Shown piece by piece: positions 17,811-25,836 of a stretch of DNA of 38,576 bases. Source of the stretch: Emticicia oligotrophica DSM 17448 (GTDB taxonomy: Bacteria > Bacteroidota > Bacteroidia > Cytophagales > Spirosomataceae); contig NC_018744.1 in NCBI RefSeq assembly GCF_000263195.1, positions 1-38,576 on the forward strand, read 5' to 3'. A model generated the notes under the pieces. That model did no database searches, was not told where the DNA came from, and saw only the letters and a program-made list of their open reading frames with translations. The position numbers were made by a program, and so were the translations under genes. Position 1 is the first letter of the stretch. Each line of letters starts with the position of its first letter.

Positions 17811-19811
17811 TCAGATTTCAAAATGCAAAGTCAGCCATAAACTACGACCTACGCCATTGATTCCTGAGCCGTGTGTGCGGTAATCTTTATTTGTAAGGTT
17901 TTGAGCAGAAAGATTGATATTCAACCATTTATATTCGTATCCTCCGTAAATATTCACAATTTGCCAAGCGGCTGTTCCATTTTTACCGATCCGATTATCG
18001 TCTTTGTCTCCTTGTGCAAGACGTTCTTGCTTGGAAGCAAACAACAGTTCGGGACGAATAAAAAAGCTATTTTTGCGAAATTCTAAACCCAAACGACCAT
18101 TGAGTGGCGGAATACGTCGCATCGGTTCATTTTTCGTAATATTTTGTCCATAGGTGTATGAAATGCCGCCGTAGGTTTTCAAGTCTTTGCTCATTAGTGC
18201 TTCAAACTCAGCTTCGATGCCTTTGATGTAAGCTTTTTCGATATTTTCTTTTCGATAAACACTGTATGTATTAATTACTTGATTGGGTACTTTTACTCTG
18301 GCAATTAAATCACGCAAATCGCTGTAATAAAAAGCAGTAGCCGCCGAAAAACGATTACTTCTAAATTTGTACCCTATTTCATAATTATTCGATTTTTCGG
18401 GTTTCAAATTATTTGTGGGCAACTCATATCGAAAATCTACGATGCCAAGCGTACCTAAATCATCGACATTTGGCGTGCGAAAACCTGCATTGTATGAGGC
18501 ATAAATATTTGATTTTGAACCAATTAAATAAGAAATTGAAAAATTTTTTACGAGTGTTTGTGGTGTTAAGTTTGTTTTACCGATAGTTTCATCGGGAACA
18601 ATAATCGAAAAACCATTATAACGAAGACCAGCCGAAAACTGCCAATGATTTTGTATAAACTGATGTAAAGAATAAAGTGAATAATTTAAAAAAGTAGAAT
18701 TATCGGGGTAGAGACCACGCAAATTTTTTGGTGCTTCTGAAGAAGTAATAGAAGCGGGTCTATCTACTTTCGAGCTTCTTACCAAATCATGGTAAATTTC
18801 AATGCCAGAATTAACCGTCCATTTCTCCGAAAATTCAGAGAAAATATTAGTAGTCAACCCTTTGGTATAAACTTTATCGGTTTCTTGAATCAACCTTGTT
18901 GAACCATTCTTTTGGCTATTCCTACCTTCATAAGTCATTTGTAATGAGCCAATTAATGAAACTTCATTAAAGATTTTTGAATTGTTTTTTTGGTTAAACT
19001 TCGCATAAGAAAGATTTCGTCTTTGAAGTTGAAATTCATTAATTGCAAAATTTTCCAGTACTACTTTATGATAGACGGGTACATCTTTTGCTTCAAAATA
19101 TTGGTTTGCTAACACCAAAATTCCCTTTCCGAGTTTCAGTTTGGCTTTGAAATTCCCCATTTGTTCGTCATAACCTGAAGGTGATTGGCGGCCCGTGAGT
19201 TTTCCACCAACTAAATCACCAAAATTTCGATAACCAAAACTTGCGGAAACCGCTAACTTTTCACCTCCATAATTTATTTCACCACGAGCGGTTTGCTCCA
19301 TACCTTGAGTAGCGATTCTACCTAGGAAATTACCTTTCCATTTTGTATTAAATTCAGGTTCGGCCGTGAATATTTGGATAGTTCCACCCAAAGCATCAGA
19401 ACCGTATTGCACCGAACCACCCCCTTTCAATACTTCAATTTTACTAATCGAAAATGGGTCTATTGTATTAAAATACTGGTTAGGGCCGTAGCGAAAGGTG
19501 CTGTTGCTAAGGCGAATCCCATCAACCATCAATAAAGTTTGATTTCCTGTAAGCCCACGCACGAAAGGAGAACCGCCCCCATGATTGGTTTTCTGCACAA
19601 AAACACCATTTATTCCAATCAATGCTTCAGGAGTTGTTCTAGATGCATACGTTTTAAGGTATTTTTTATTCAGAATCTTGATGTTATTAGGTGTTTGAAA
19701 CTCTTGATTTGCCGAACGACTTGCGGTAATAACAACTTCATTCAGAAGTTCGGTTTTGGTTGAATCGGTCGATGGATTTAACAAACCCAAATACATTAAA
19801 AGTAATTTCAT
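17811..19811 (-). CDS. TonB-dependent outer-membrane receptor (BtuB/heme-receptor-like)
   Basis: This 666-residue outer-membrane receptor has a plug domain (about residues 30-145) with EVVITASRS as the TonB-box region, FVRGLTGNQTLLMVDGIRLSN, and KIEVLKGGGSVQYGSDALGG. A 22-strand barrel follows, ending in an aromatic C-terminus (SLWLTLHFEI), as expected for outer-membrane insertion. It lacks the carboxypeptidase-like N-terminal domain and the SusC features. The ATG at 19811 (MKLLLMYLG, signal peptide) is preferred over the longer frame beginning at 19838. It precedes the propeller-phosphoesterase gene and is probably co-transcribed with it. The transported substrate is unknown; a product of that esterase is an inference. 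Confidence 0.92.
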   Translation of the reverse strand: MKLLLMYLGLLNPSTDSTKTELLNEVVITASRSANQEFQTPNNIKILNKKYLKTYASRTTPEALIGINGVFVQKTNHGGGSPFVRGLTGNQTLLMVDGIRLSNSTFRYGPNQYFNTIDPFSISKIEVLKGGGSVQYGSDALGGTIQIFTAEPEFNTKWKGNFLGRIATQGMEQTARGEINYGGEKLAVSASFGYRNFGDLVGGKLTGRQSPSGYDEQMGNFKAKLKLGKGILVLANQYFEAKDVPVYHKVVLENFAINEFQLQRRNLSYAKFNQKNNSKIFNEVSLIGSLQMTYEGRNSQKNGSTRLIQETDKVYTKGLTTNIFSEFSEKWTVNSGIEIYHDLVRSSKVDRPASITSSEAPKNLRGLYPDNSTFLNYSLYSLHQFIQNHWQFSAGLRYNGFSIIVPDETIGKTNLTPQTLVKNFSISYLIGSKSNIYASYNAGFRTPNVDDLGTLGIVDFRYELPTNNLKPEKSNNYEIGYKFRSNRFSAATAFYYSDLRDLIARVKVPNQVINTYSVYRKENIEKAYIKGIEAEFEALMSKDLKTYGGISYTYGQNITKNEPMRRIPPLNGRLGLEFRKNSFFIRPELLFASKQERLAQGDKDDNRIGKNGTAAWQIVNIYGGYEYKWLNINLSAQNLTNKDYRTHGSGINGVGRSLWLTLHFEI

Positions 19812-20146
19812 AAAGTTGATGTATCGTTTACTACTCAATTAATCATTATACCTTATTTTAGGTACATTATGATGACAAGATACGAAGAGCATATTAGTTT
19901 TGGTTATAACTAAATTTTATTTTTATTAGCAAAAACACTGTCTTACTTTTGGAAATAATGAATATAATTTGGTAAGAGAAGGATCATGGCTAAAAATATA
20001 TTTGAAGCAGGAATTCCTATTTAAAATAATCATAAGAATAAAATTAGAGGGTTAGGGGTATTCGAATTAAAAGCAAAAAGCAAATGTAGAAATGTCAGAT
20101 AAATTGTGAGTTAAAAAATTGTGATTGTATTGTTATGAATCTGTAA
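19812..20146. other. Intergenic region upstream of the TonB receptor
   Basis: An imperfect inverted repeat, TACCT-TATTTT-AGGTA, lies about 40 bases upstream of the receptor start and might be an operator. I recognise nothing else here. Confidence 0.35.
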
Positions 20147-20350
20147 AATGTTAATAATCTTGATTTATCTGGTAGCAATCAAACAGGAATATGGCATATA
20201 GATTATGTCTTTCCTTATGATAGTAGAATTGATATCAATAAAGATTAAAAATTTGCTGGTTCGCTGTTCAGTACCATTTTCAAAATTGACAAATAAAGTT
20301 TAAGTAGTGATTTCAATAGGTTAGAAGAAAAATACACTTATAATGTACCC
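20147..20350 (+). pseudogene. Decayed coding-like segment, family uncertain
   Basis: One plus-strand frame reads coherently with biased composition (for example GSNQTGIWHIDYVFPYDSR, FAGSLFSTIFKIDK and SDFNRLEEKYTYN). It is broken by in-frame TAA codons near 20245 and 20293 and has no start codon. It looks like the tail of a dead gene running into the recombinase gene. The WHIDYVF motif recalls endonuclease/exonuclease/phosphatase proteins, but that is not enough to assign it. Confidence 0.3.
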
Positions 20351-20359
20351 TTCTTACTT

Positions 20360-20953
20360 CTATTGTTTTAGATTATAAGCTCCAATTTTTACCCCTCGAT
20401 ATCTTAAGTATTTATAAAGTGTCATTTTAGAAACACCAATTTCTTTAGCAATCTGATTAACACCCAGCTTACCCTCTTTATAATAGGTTTCTGCGAGAAT
20501 TGCTTTTTGCTCGGCACCTTTGGTCATTCCTTGTCTTCTTCCTCCTTTTCTACCCCTAGCACGTGCCGCTTCCAAACCAGATTTTGTCCTTTCGCGTATC
20601 AGTTCTCTTTCAAATTCAGCAAATGAGGCTGAAATATTAAAGAATAATCTACCCTGAGGAGTTGTCGTATCAATAGCATCATTGATACTTCTGATACCTA
20701 CTTCTTTTTGGTTAAGTTCTGCCACCACTTCTAGCAGATGCTTCAAAGAGCGGCCAAGACGGTCAAGTTTATAAACCACTACGATATCTCCTTTACGAAG
20801 ATGACTCAATAGTTTTTGCAATTCAGGCCTTTCAGTTTTTGCACCAGACGCCGTTTCTTTAAAAATCATTTCGCAGCCGTCTTTCGTGAGTGCATCGATT
20901 TGTAGGTCTAAAACCTGCTCTTTGGTACTAACCCTTGCATAACCTATTTTCAT
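20360..20953 (-). CDS. Serine recombinase (Tn3-type resolvase/invertase)
   Basis: This is a 197-residue small serine recombinase. The catalytic Ser is S9 in GYARVSTKEQ. The conserved VVYKLDRLGRSLKHLLE segment carries the active-site arginines, and the E helix region is AEFERELIRERTKSGLEAARARGRKGG. A C-terminal helix-turn-helix follows (GVNQIAKEIGVSKMTLYKYL). Length and layout match resolvases and invertases of about 190 residues. No transposase, transposon ends or invertible segment is visible, so a plasmid multimer-resolution role is the simplest reading. Two sets of inverted repeats upstream are candidate crossover or operator sites. Confidence 0.93.
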   Translation of the reverse strand: MKIGYARVSTKEQVLDLQIDALTKDGCEMIFKETASGAKTERPELQKLLSHLRKGDIVVVYKLDRLGRSLKHLLEVVAELNQKEVGIRSINDAIDTTTPQGRLFFNISASFAEFERELIRERTKSGLEAARARGRKGGRRQGMTKGAEQKAILAETYYKEGKLGVNQIAKEIGVSKMTLYKYLRYRGVKIGAYNLKQ

Positions 20954-20959
20954 ATTGCT

Positions 20960-21023
20960 GTATATTTTTGATTAACTTAGATAAATATAAATATACTTTA
21001 ATTAATATACAACAAAAATATAC
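20960..21023. repeat. 11-bp inverted repeats upstream of the recombinase gene
   Basis: GTATATTTTTG (20960-20970) and CAAAAATATAC (21013-21023) are exact inverted copies 42 bases apart. They start seven bases upstream of the recombinase ATG. Related ATATAC and TATAC half-sites lie between them and just beyond. This matches the crowded half-sites of a resolution site or self-regulatory operator. Confidence 0.5.
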
Positions 21024-21073
21024 TTTTGTATGGTTTACCTCTTTCTAAAAAATAGAGATTTTTCAACAATTAT

Positions 21074-21107
21074 TTTGTATAGATAAACACTCGTTTATTT
21101 ATACAAA
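21074..21107. repeat. 34-bp near-perfect palindrome, candidate recombination site
   Basis: TTTGTATAGATAAAC (21074-21088) and GTTTATTTATACAAA (21093-21107) match at 14 of 15 positions in inverted orientation around an ACTC spacer. The site lies about 120 bases upstream of the serine recombinase gene, a size and position suited to a crossover site. A terminator is less likely because another hairpin already ends the neighbouring AraC gene. Confidence 0.5.
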
Positions 21108-21124
21108 GTAATTCAATTAAACAT

Positions 21125-21153
21125 AAGCCAATAATTTTAAAAACTATTGGCTT
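21125..21153 (-). terminator. Hairpin at the end of the AraC gene
   Basis: AAGCCAATA (21125-21133) pairs exactly with TATTGGCTT (21145-21153) and overlaps the regulator's stop codon. The stem is AT-rich and the U-tract is short. Confidence 0.5.
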
Positions 21154-21986
21154 TTAAAGTTTTTGGGAGTCGTACTCTTATATTTTTTAAATACTTTATT
21201 AAAGTACGAAACATCTCCAAATCCACTTTCAAAAGCAATTTGGCGAATCGGCAAGTCGGTTTTTTGAAGTAACTGGCATGCGTATTGTAATCGAAATTCT
21301 AGCATAACTTCTACAAATGTTTTTTGTGTAATTGTCTTGAAATATCTACAAAAAGAAGTAGGTGATAAATCAGCTACATCAGCAATTTCTTCAAGAGAAA
21401 TATTTTCCTTAAAATTTTCAATTAAATAAGAAAAGACCTTTTGGAATCGTGCGGTTTCTGATTGATTATATTGATTTTCGATGAATGAAAAATCAATACT
21501 AGATATTTCTTTTGCTTGACTAAGTTCATCTAAAATTTCAATTAGTCCCAAGATTCTCTGCAAAGGCGTTTTTTCAATCAACTGAATAATACTTTTACTA
21601 ATTTTCTTTTTTGTTTCGCCTAAAATGGTAAACCCAGATTTTGCTTTTAGTAAAAATTTCTTAATCTGCTCTATCTCTGGTAATTCCAAGAATGTTTTAC
21701 CCAAAAAGTTCTCATCAAATTGTATTACTATTGCCGAAACATACGCTTCTTCATTGGGCTGATTTACCCAACAATGAGGAAGGTTATCACCCAAAAATAC
21801 CAAGTCTCCCGCATAAAAATTATTAACTTGCCTCCCTACGTAGCGTTGTCCTTCACCCTTTAAGATTAAAGTTAATTCAAACTCTGGATGGAAGTGAAAA
21901 GGAGCATCAAAGTTTTTTAAATCAAATTTTCTAATTAAAATCGAATTAGTATGCTCTGTTTGCAACTTTTCAAATACGGCTTTCAT
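21144..21986 (-). CDS. AraC-family regulator with N-terminal cupin sensor
   Basis: This is a 280-residue regulator. Residues 20-90 form a cupin-like effector domain (FDAPFHFHPEFELTLILKGEG, then YAGDLVFLGDNLPHCW), as in regulators that bind sugars or small acids. Residues 185-278 are the AraC double helix-turn-helix (ISLEEIADVADLSPTSFCRYFKTITQKTF, then IRQIAFESGFGDVSYFNKVFKKYKSTTPKNF). It is transcribed divergently from the dioxygenase-dehydrogenase-esterase genes, with a 138-bp shared control region containing an 18-bp palindrome. It is most simply the activator of that operon. Confidence 0.92.
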   Translation of the reverse strand: MKAVFEKLQTEHTNSILIRKFDLKNFDAPFHFHPEFELTLILKGEGQRYVGRQVNNFYAGDLVFLGDNLPHCWVNQPNEEAYVSAIVIQFDENFLGKTFLELPEIEQIKKFLLKAKSGFTILGETKKKISKSIIQLIEKTPLQRILGLIEILDELSQAKEISSIDFSFIENQYNQSETARFQKVFSYLIENFKENISLEEIADVADLSPTSFCRYFKTITQKTFVEVMLEFRLQYACQLLQKTDLPIRQIAFESGFGDVSYFNKVFKKYKSTTPKNFKSQ

Positions 21987-22081
21987 AGTTTCATTTTTTC
22001 AGATTAACAATATCAATTTTAAAATAATGATAATATTAGACAATTATTTGAAAATTTAAACAAAAGGAGTAGTAAAAAAAA

Positions 22082-22099
22082 ATATGACATTTGTCATAT
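22082..22099. promoter_or_regulatory. 18-bp palindromic operator between the AraC and PhyH genes
   Basis: ATATGACA-TT-TGTCATAT is a perfect palindrome, 25 bases upstream of the PhyH start codon, and it includes a TTTG -33-like element. A protein bound there would control the catabolic operon. AraC proteins usually prefer direct repeats, so another regulator may use it. Confidence 0.5.
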
Positions 22100-22124
22100 A
22101 ATTATATTATAAATACATAGTAAG

Positions 22125-22931
22125 ATGAATAAAATATTAAATCAACCTTATCAGCTTTCTGAGGAAGCCATTGAATTTTATCAGAAAAACCGTTATATTA
22201 AATTAAAAAATGTTTTAGATGCTGAAACCTTAGCTTATTACGGTGAAGCCATCACAAAAAAAGTAAACGAATTAAATAGCCAGGATAAACCAATTGATGA
22301 ACGTGATACTTATGGAAAAGCGTTTTTACAAATTTTTAATCTTTGGTGTCAAGATGAAGTATGCAAAGAATTTGTGTTGAGTAAGCGATTAGGCCAAATT
22401 GCAGCTGAGTTAATGCGTGCAGATGGTTCAAGACTTTACCACGACCAAGCTTTATTCAAAGAAGCAGGTGGTGGCATTACCCCTTGGCACGCTGACCAGT
22501 ATTACTGGCCTTTATCAACGGATAAGACTATTACGGCTTGGATTCCACTGCAGCCAGTTCCTGTTGAAATGGGACCTCTGGAGTTTAGTGCCGGAAGTCA
22601 TGTGATTGTAGAGGGGCGAGAATTAGCAATTAGTGATGATAGCGAGCAAAAAATAGCCCAACGTTTACGTGTAACTGATTTTAAGCATGTTGCAGAACCT
22701 TATGATTTGGGGGAAGTTAGTTTTCATTCAGGTTGGGTGTTTCATAGAGCAGGAGCGAATAATACCGACCAAGTGCGTAAGGTAATGACCATGATTTATA
22801 TGGATAAGGATATGATTTTGAAAGAACCCGAAAATGAAAATCAAAGAAAAGATTGGGAAGTATGGTGTCCTGGGGCTGAAATTGGGAAAATTATTGATAC
22901 GCATTTAAATCCAATTGTATATTCAAAATGA
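22125..22931 (+). CDS. Phytanoyl-CoA dioxygenase (PhyH) family Fe(II)/2-oxoglutarate oxygenase
   Basis: This 268-residue enzyme has the intact facial triad H122 / D124 (PWHADQYYWP) and H207 (WVFHRAG), plus R218 for the 2-oxoglutarate carboxylate. Further family markers are GPLEFSAGSHV and LGEVSFHSGW. Such enzymes hydroxylate, or through hydroxylation demethylate or dealkylate, small substrates. Its stop overlaps the dehydrogenase start by four bases (ATGA), so the product is probably passed to that enzyme. The substrate is unknown, and length and motifs do not favour phytanoyl-CoA itself. Confidence 0.9.
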   Translation: MNKILNQPYQLSEEAIEFYQKNRYIKLKNVLDAETLAYYGEAITKKVNELNSQDKPIDERDTYGKAFLQIFNLWCQDEVCKEFVLSKRLGQIAAELMRADGSRLYHDQALFKEAGGGITPWHADQYYWPLSTDKTITAWIPLQPVPVEMGPLEFSAGSHVIVEGRELAISDDSEQKIAQRLRVTDFKHVAEPYDLGEVSFHSGWVFHRAGANNTDQVRKVMTMIYMDKDMILKEPENENQRKDWEVWCPGAEIGKIIDTHLNPIVYSK

Positions 22932-24034
22932 TAACTTGTAAAGCGGCAATTGCCGATGGAAATGGCTGTTTTTCCATCGAAAATATTATGGTAGATGAAC
23001 CTATCGGTGATGAGGTATTGGTTCAAATAAAAGCGGCAGGTGTTTGTCATACTGACTGGGACTCTCAATCTTGGAAAAAACCACTTGTGATGGGGCATGA
23101 AGGAGCTGGCGTGGTTGTTAAGGTTGGAGAAAGAGTAAAATCATTAAAGGTTGGCGATAAAGTAATGCTTAATTGGGCGATTCCTTGCTATGAATGTTTT
23201 CAGTGTCAAGAAGGAAATCAGCATATATGTGAGCGTAATTCTGCGGTGATTGCTGGAAACAAAGTAAGCGAAGGCCATGCAAAGTTTGATTCAACAACTT
23301 TTCAAGGTAAGCCAATCGAACGGGCATTTAGTTTAGGAACAATGTCAGAATATACCTTAGTCAGAGAAGCGGCTTGCGTTAAAATTAATGTCGAAATTCC
23401 GTTTACTTCTGCCGCAATTGTAGGTTGTGGCGTGATGACTGGTTATGGCTCAGTTGTGAATGCTGCTAAAGTACAAGCAGGAAGCTCGGTTGTGGTATTA
23501 GGTACTGGTGGCGTGGGTCTAAATGTCATACAAGGGGCAAGAATTGTTGGTGCAGGCAAAATTATTGCGATTGATGTAAACCCAAATCGTTTGGAAATGG
23601 CAAAGGAATATGGTGCAACGCATACTATCTTGGCTAATAGAGATGATAAAGGTTTAATGGAAGCATCAAAGATAGTAAAGCAAATGACAGGTGGCCGTGG
23701 TGCAGATTACGCTTTTGAATGTACCGCCATTCCAGAATTAGGAGCAGCTCCTTTAGCAATGGTGCGTAATGCTGGTATGGCCGTACAAGTCAGTGGAATC
23801 GAGCAAGAAATATCAATAGATATGAATCTTTTTGAGTGGGATAAAATTTATATTAATCCTCTTTATGGCAAAACACGTCCTCAAATAGATTTTCCAATTT
23901 TGCAAAATCTTTATGCAAAAGGTGATTTGATTTTAGACCAAATGGTAACACGAACCTATAAACTTGAAGAGCTCGCAGATGCTTTTGCTGATATGCATGC
24001 AGGAAAAAATGCCAAAGGTGTAATAGCGTTTTAG
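22928..24034 (+). CDS. Zinc-dependent alcohol dehydrogenase (MDR, class III-like)
   Basis: This 368-residue cytosolic dehydrogenase has catalytic zinc ligands C40 (AGVCHTDW), H57-E58 (MGHEGAG) and a Cys in VGCGVMTG. The structural zinc site is complete (C87, C90, C93, C101). The Rossmann motif is GTGGVGLNVIQGA, followed by an Asp (AIDVN) that favours NAD over NADP. Segment order and the GCGV / IAF C-terminal signature place it near the class III (formaldehyde/S-hydroxymethyl-thiol) dehydrogenases. It overlaps the dioxygenase gene by four bases and is followed by an esterase, so it likely oxidises the alcohol or aldehyde produced by the dioxygenase. Confidence 0.93.
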   Translation: MITCKAAIADGNGCFSIENIMVDEPIGDEVLVQIKAAGVCHTDWDSQSWKKPLVMGHEGAGVVVKVGERVKSLKVGDKVMLNWAIPCYECFQCQEGNQHICERNSAVIAGNKVSEGHAKFDSTTFQGKPIERAFSLGTMSEYTLVREAACVKINVEIPFTSAAIVGCGVMTGYGSVVNAAKVQAGSSVVVLGTGGVGLNVIQGARIVGAGKIIAIDVNPNRLEMAKEYGATHTILANRDDKGLMEASKIVKQMTGGRGADYAFECTAIPELGAAPLAMVRNAGMAVQVSGIEQEISIDMNLFEWDKIYINPLYGKTRPQIDFPILQNLYAKGDLILDQMVTRTYKLEELADAFADMHAGKNAKGVIAF

Positions 24035-24131
24035 ATTGAATAATCGTATTTAATGATTGAACCTTAAAATAGAAAGTCTGCGATTATTTTAAATGAATAA
24101 AATGGTCTAAAAGGAAAGTAAATTTTATCCA

Positions 24132-24935
24132 ATGAGCAAATCACAATTTTTTAAAACTGAAATCGCTGAATTTCAAGGGCTTCATTTTATTACTGTAAAA
24201 AGTAATGCTCTGAAAAAAAGGGCTGATATTACGGTGTATAATGGATGTAAAAATTATAAAAATCTAAAATCAGTCCCTTTAGTTATTTTACTTCATGGTG
24301 TTTATGGGAGTCATTGGGCTTGGGCTCTTAAAGGTAGAGTTCATGAAACCTTACAGAAATTAATTAATGAAAAGCAAGTTTCTCCGATGATACTTGCCAT
24401 GCCCTCTGATGGCCTATTTAGCGATGGAAGTGGGTATGTTCCTCATCAATTAGAAGACTACGAAAAATGGATAGTTGAAGATGTTATAGATGTGATGAAG
24501 GAGCAGTTTACTCAGATTGATGAGCAATCTCCAATTTTTATTACTGGTCTTTCGATGGGTGGTTTTGGAGCTCTAAGGATTGGTGCTAAATATCCAAAAC
24601 TATTTAAAGGATTTTCTGGACTTTCTTCTATAACAAACTTTCAGCAACTTGAATTATTTTTAGAAGACTTTGAGCAGTTGAAAATGGCCGCCATTACTCA
24701 AGAAAGCGTTTTAGAGTGGATGATTGCTAATCGTGAAATACTACCCCCGTTTCGCTTTGATTGTGGTAGAGATGATTTATTGATAGATTATAATAGAGAA
24801 TTACGTTCAGCGTTGAAAAAAAATAAAATTAATCATCAATACCAAGAATTTAGCGGTGGACACACGTGGTCATATTGGGAAAAACATATAGCTAAGACTT
24901 TGATTTATTTTAATGAACTGGCTAATGAAAGTTAA
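24132..24935 (+). CDS. Alpha/beta-hydrolase, putative esterase (PF00756-like)
   Basis: This is a 267-residue hydrolase of the esterase D / S-formylthiol hydrolase type. The oxyanion-hole loop is LLHGVYGSHWAW and the nucleophile is S141 in GLSMGGFGAL. An Asp in FDCGRDDLLID and a His in FSGGHTWSYW complete the triad. There is no signal peptide, so it is cytoplasmic. It lies 97 bases after the dehydrogenase in the same direction. The pairing of a class III-like dehydrogenase with this esterase family recalls the two-step oxidation of formaldehyde as a thiol adduct, but a sugar-ester or lactone substrate is equally possible. Confidence 0.88.
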   Translation: MSKSQFFKTEIAEFQGLHFITVKSNALKKRADITVYNGCKNYKNLKSVPLVILLHGVYGSHWAWALKGRVHETLQKLINEKQVSPMILAMPSDGLFSDGSGYVPHQLEDYEKWIVEDVIDVMKEQFTQIDEQSPIFITGLSMGGFGALRIGAKYPKLFKGFSGLSSITNFQQLELFLEDFEQLKMAAITQESVLEWMIANREILPPFRFDCGRDDLLIDYNRELRSALKKNKINHQYQEFSGGHTWSYWEKHIAKTLIYFNELANES

Positions 24936-24958
24936 TATTTTATAACTGTGATCGTGTA

Positions 24959-25272
24959 GGATACTTAGTTGAACCAAACATCAGGAACCCATGCAATTAT
25001 AGGTCTTTTGAATAATTTATCTTTCTGCCGATGTGTTGTTGATGTATGCTGAAGCCAAAATTGAACTTAACGAAATAGACCAAAGTGTGCATGATGCTAT
25101 GAATGCAGTAAGAACCTAAGGCCTTACACCAATGGCTGAAATTCAAATCAACCCGAATATGAAGCAGAATGAAGTGTATTAAGTAGTCCACAGTCTTTAG
25201 TCGACAAATCCACAGAAAGAAAATTGGCATATATCAAGTTATTTAACTATTTACAGAATTATCGATTATAAC
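24959..25272 (+). pseudogene. SusD/RagB-family lipoprotein relic
   Basis: Reading across frames gives the typical C-terminal SusD series: GYLVEPNIRNPCNYRSFE, then ADVLLMYAEAKIELNEIDQS, DAMNAVRT and GLTPMAEIQINPN, and finally TERKLAYIKLFNY. At least three in-frame stops (TAA near 25012, 25118 and 25180) and two frame changes break it, and the signal peptide and N-terminal two thirds are missing. SusD proteins bind glycans at the cell surface beside a SusC channel, and no SusC gene is left here. It begins 23 bases after the esterase gene, as if an insertion or deletion cut into an older locus. Confidence 0.65.
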
Positions 25273-25397
25273 TACTTTATTACTTAACAAAGTATAGATT
25301 TAGGAAATTTTTAAAAATTTCCTAAATCTTACTCGAAACTTCTCAAAAAACCATAACCAAACCCATTCCATCAGATTTTAACTTTTAAGAAAAAATT

Positions 25398-25793
25398 ATG
25401 TACGTACAAGTGTATCGTTTCACACAATATATTACCCTGCTACTATTGTGTACGTATAATATTGATGCCTACACACAACATCACGATACTATTCCCTATT
25501 TTTTGAGGGATAAAAGTAGATTATACGCTAAATCACCCAAAAAAGCAACACTTACTTGGTATAATGGGACACGTTTGGGAATGTTTATCCATTAGGGTGT
25601 TTAGGGAAAATATCACGCCGCAGGGGCTATGTTCAATCAGAAAATTCCTTTTGCAGACTATCAAAAAACGGCTTTATCAGTTGATGCTTCGGGATTTAAT
25701 GCCAATGAAATAGTCAAACTTGCTGAAGAAAGCGGTATGCGATACATTACTTTTGTTGCCAAATACTTTCGAAAAAAAATCCGAAAATCTTAA
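25398..25793 (+). pseudogene. GH29 alpha-L-fucosidase N-terminal fragment, nonsense-mutated
   Basis: An N-terminal signal-like region is followed by fucosidase segments: LTWYNGTRLGMFIH, then GV, then DASGFNANEIVKLAEESGMRYITFVAKY. GH29 enzymes normally read FGMFIHWGVY here, and the Trp and Tyr codons are both TAG (25593-25595 and 25602-25604). The match stops after the AKY that usually precedes HDGF, and the frame ends at 25793. At least the C-terminal three quarters of the enzyme are absent. It is a relic of a fucose-releasing locus. Confidence 0.7.
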
Positions 25794-25836
25794 TCGTAGT
25801 AATCCATAACATTAATTCAATTTTAGTCAGCCTAAT

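Noticed and set aside
22125-24935. Glutathione-dependent formaldehyde operon (frmA/frmB) as a firm call
   Set aside because: Family resemblance supports it only loosely, and many Bacteroidota lack glutathione. It is kept as a hypothesis only.
25593-25604. TAG reassigned to an amino acid in the fucosidase fragment
   Set aside because: The two TAGs replace different residues (Trp and Tyr), the gene is truncated, and other genes in the window show no internal TAG.
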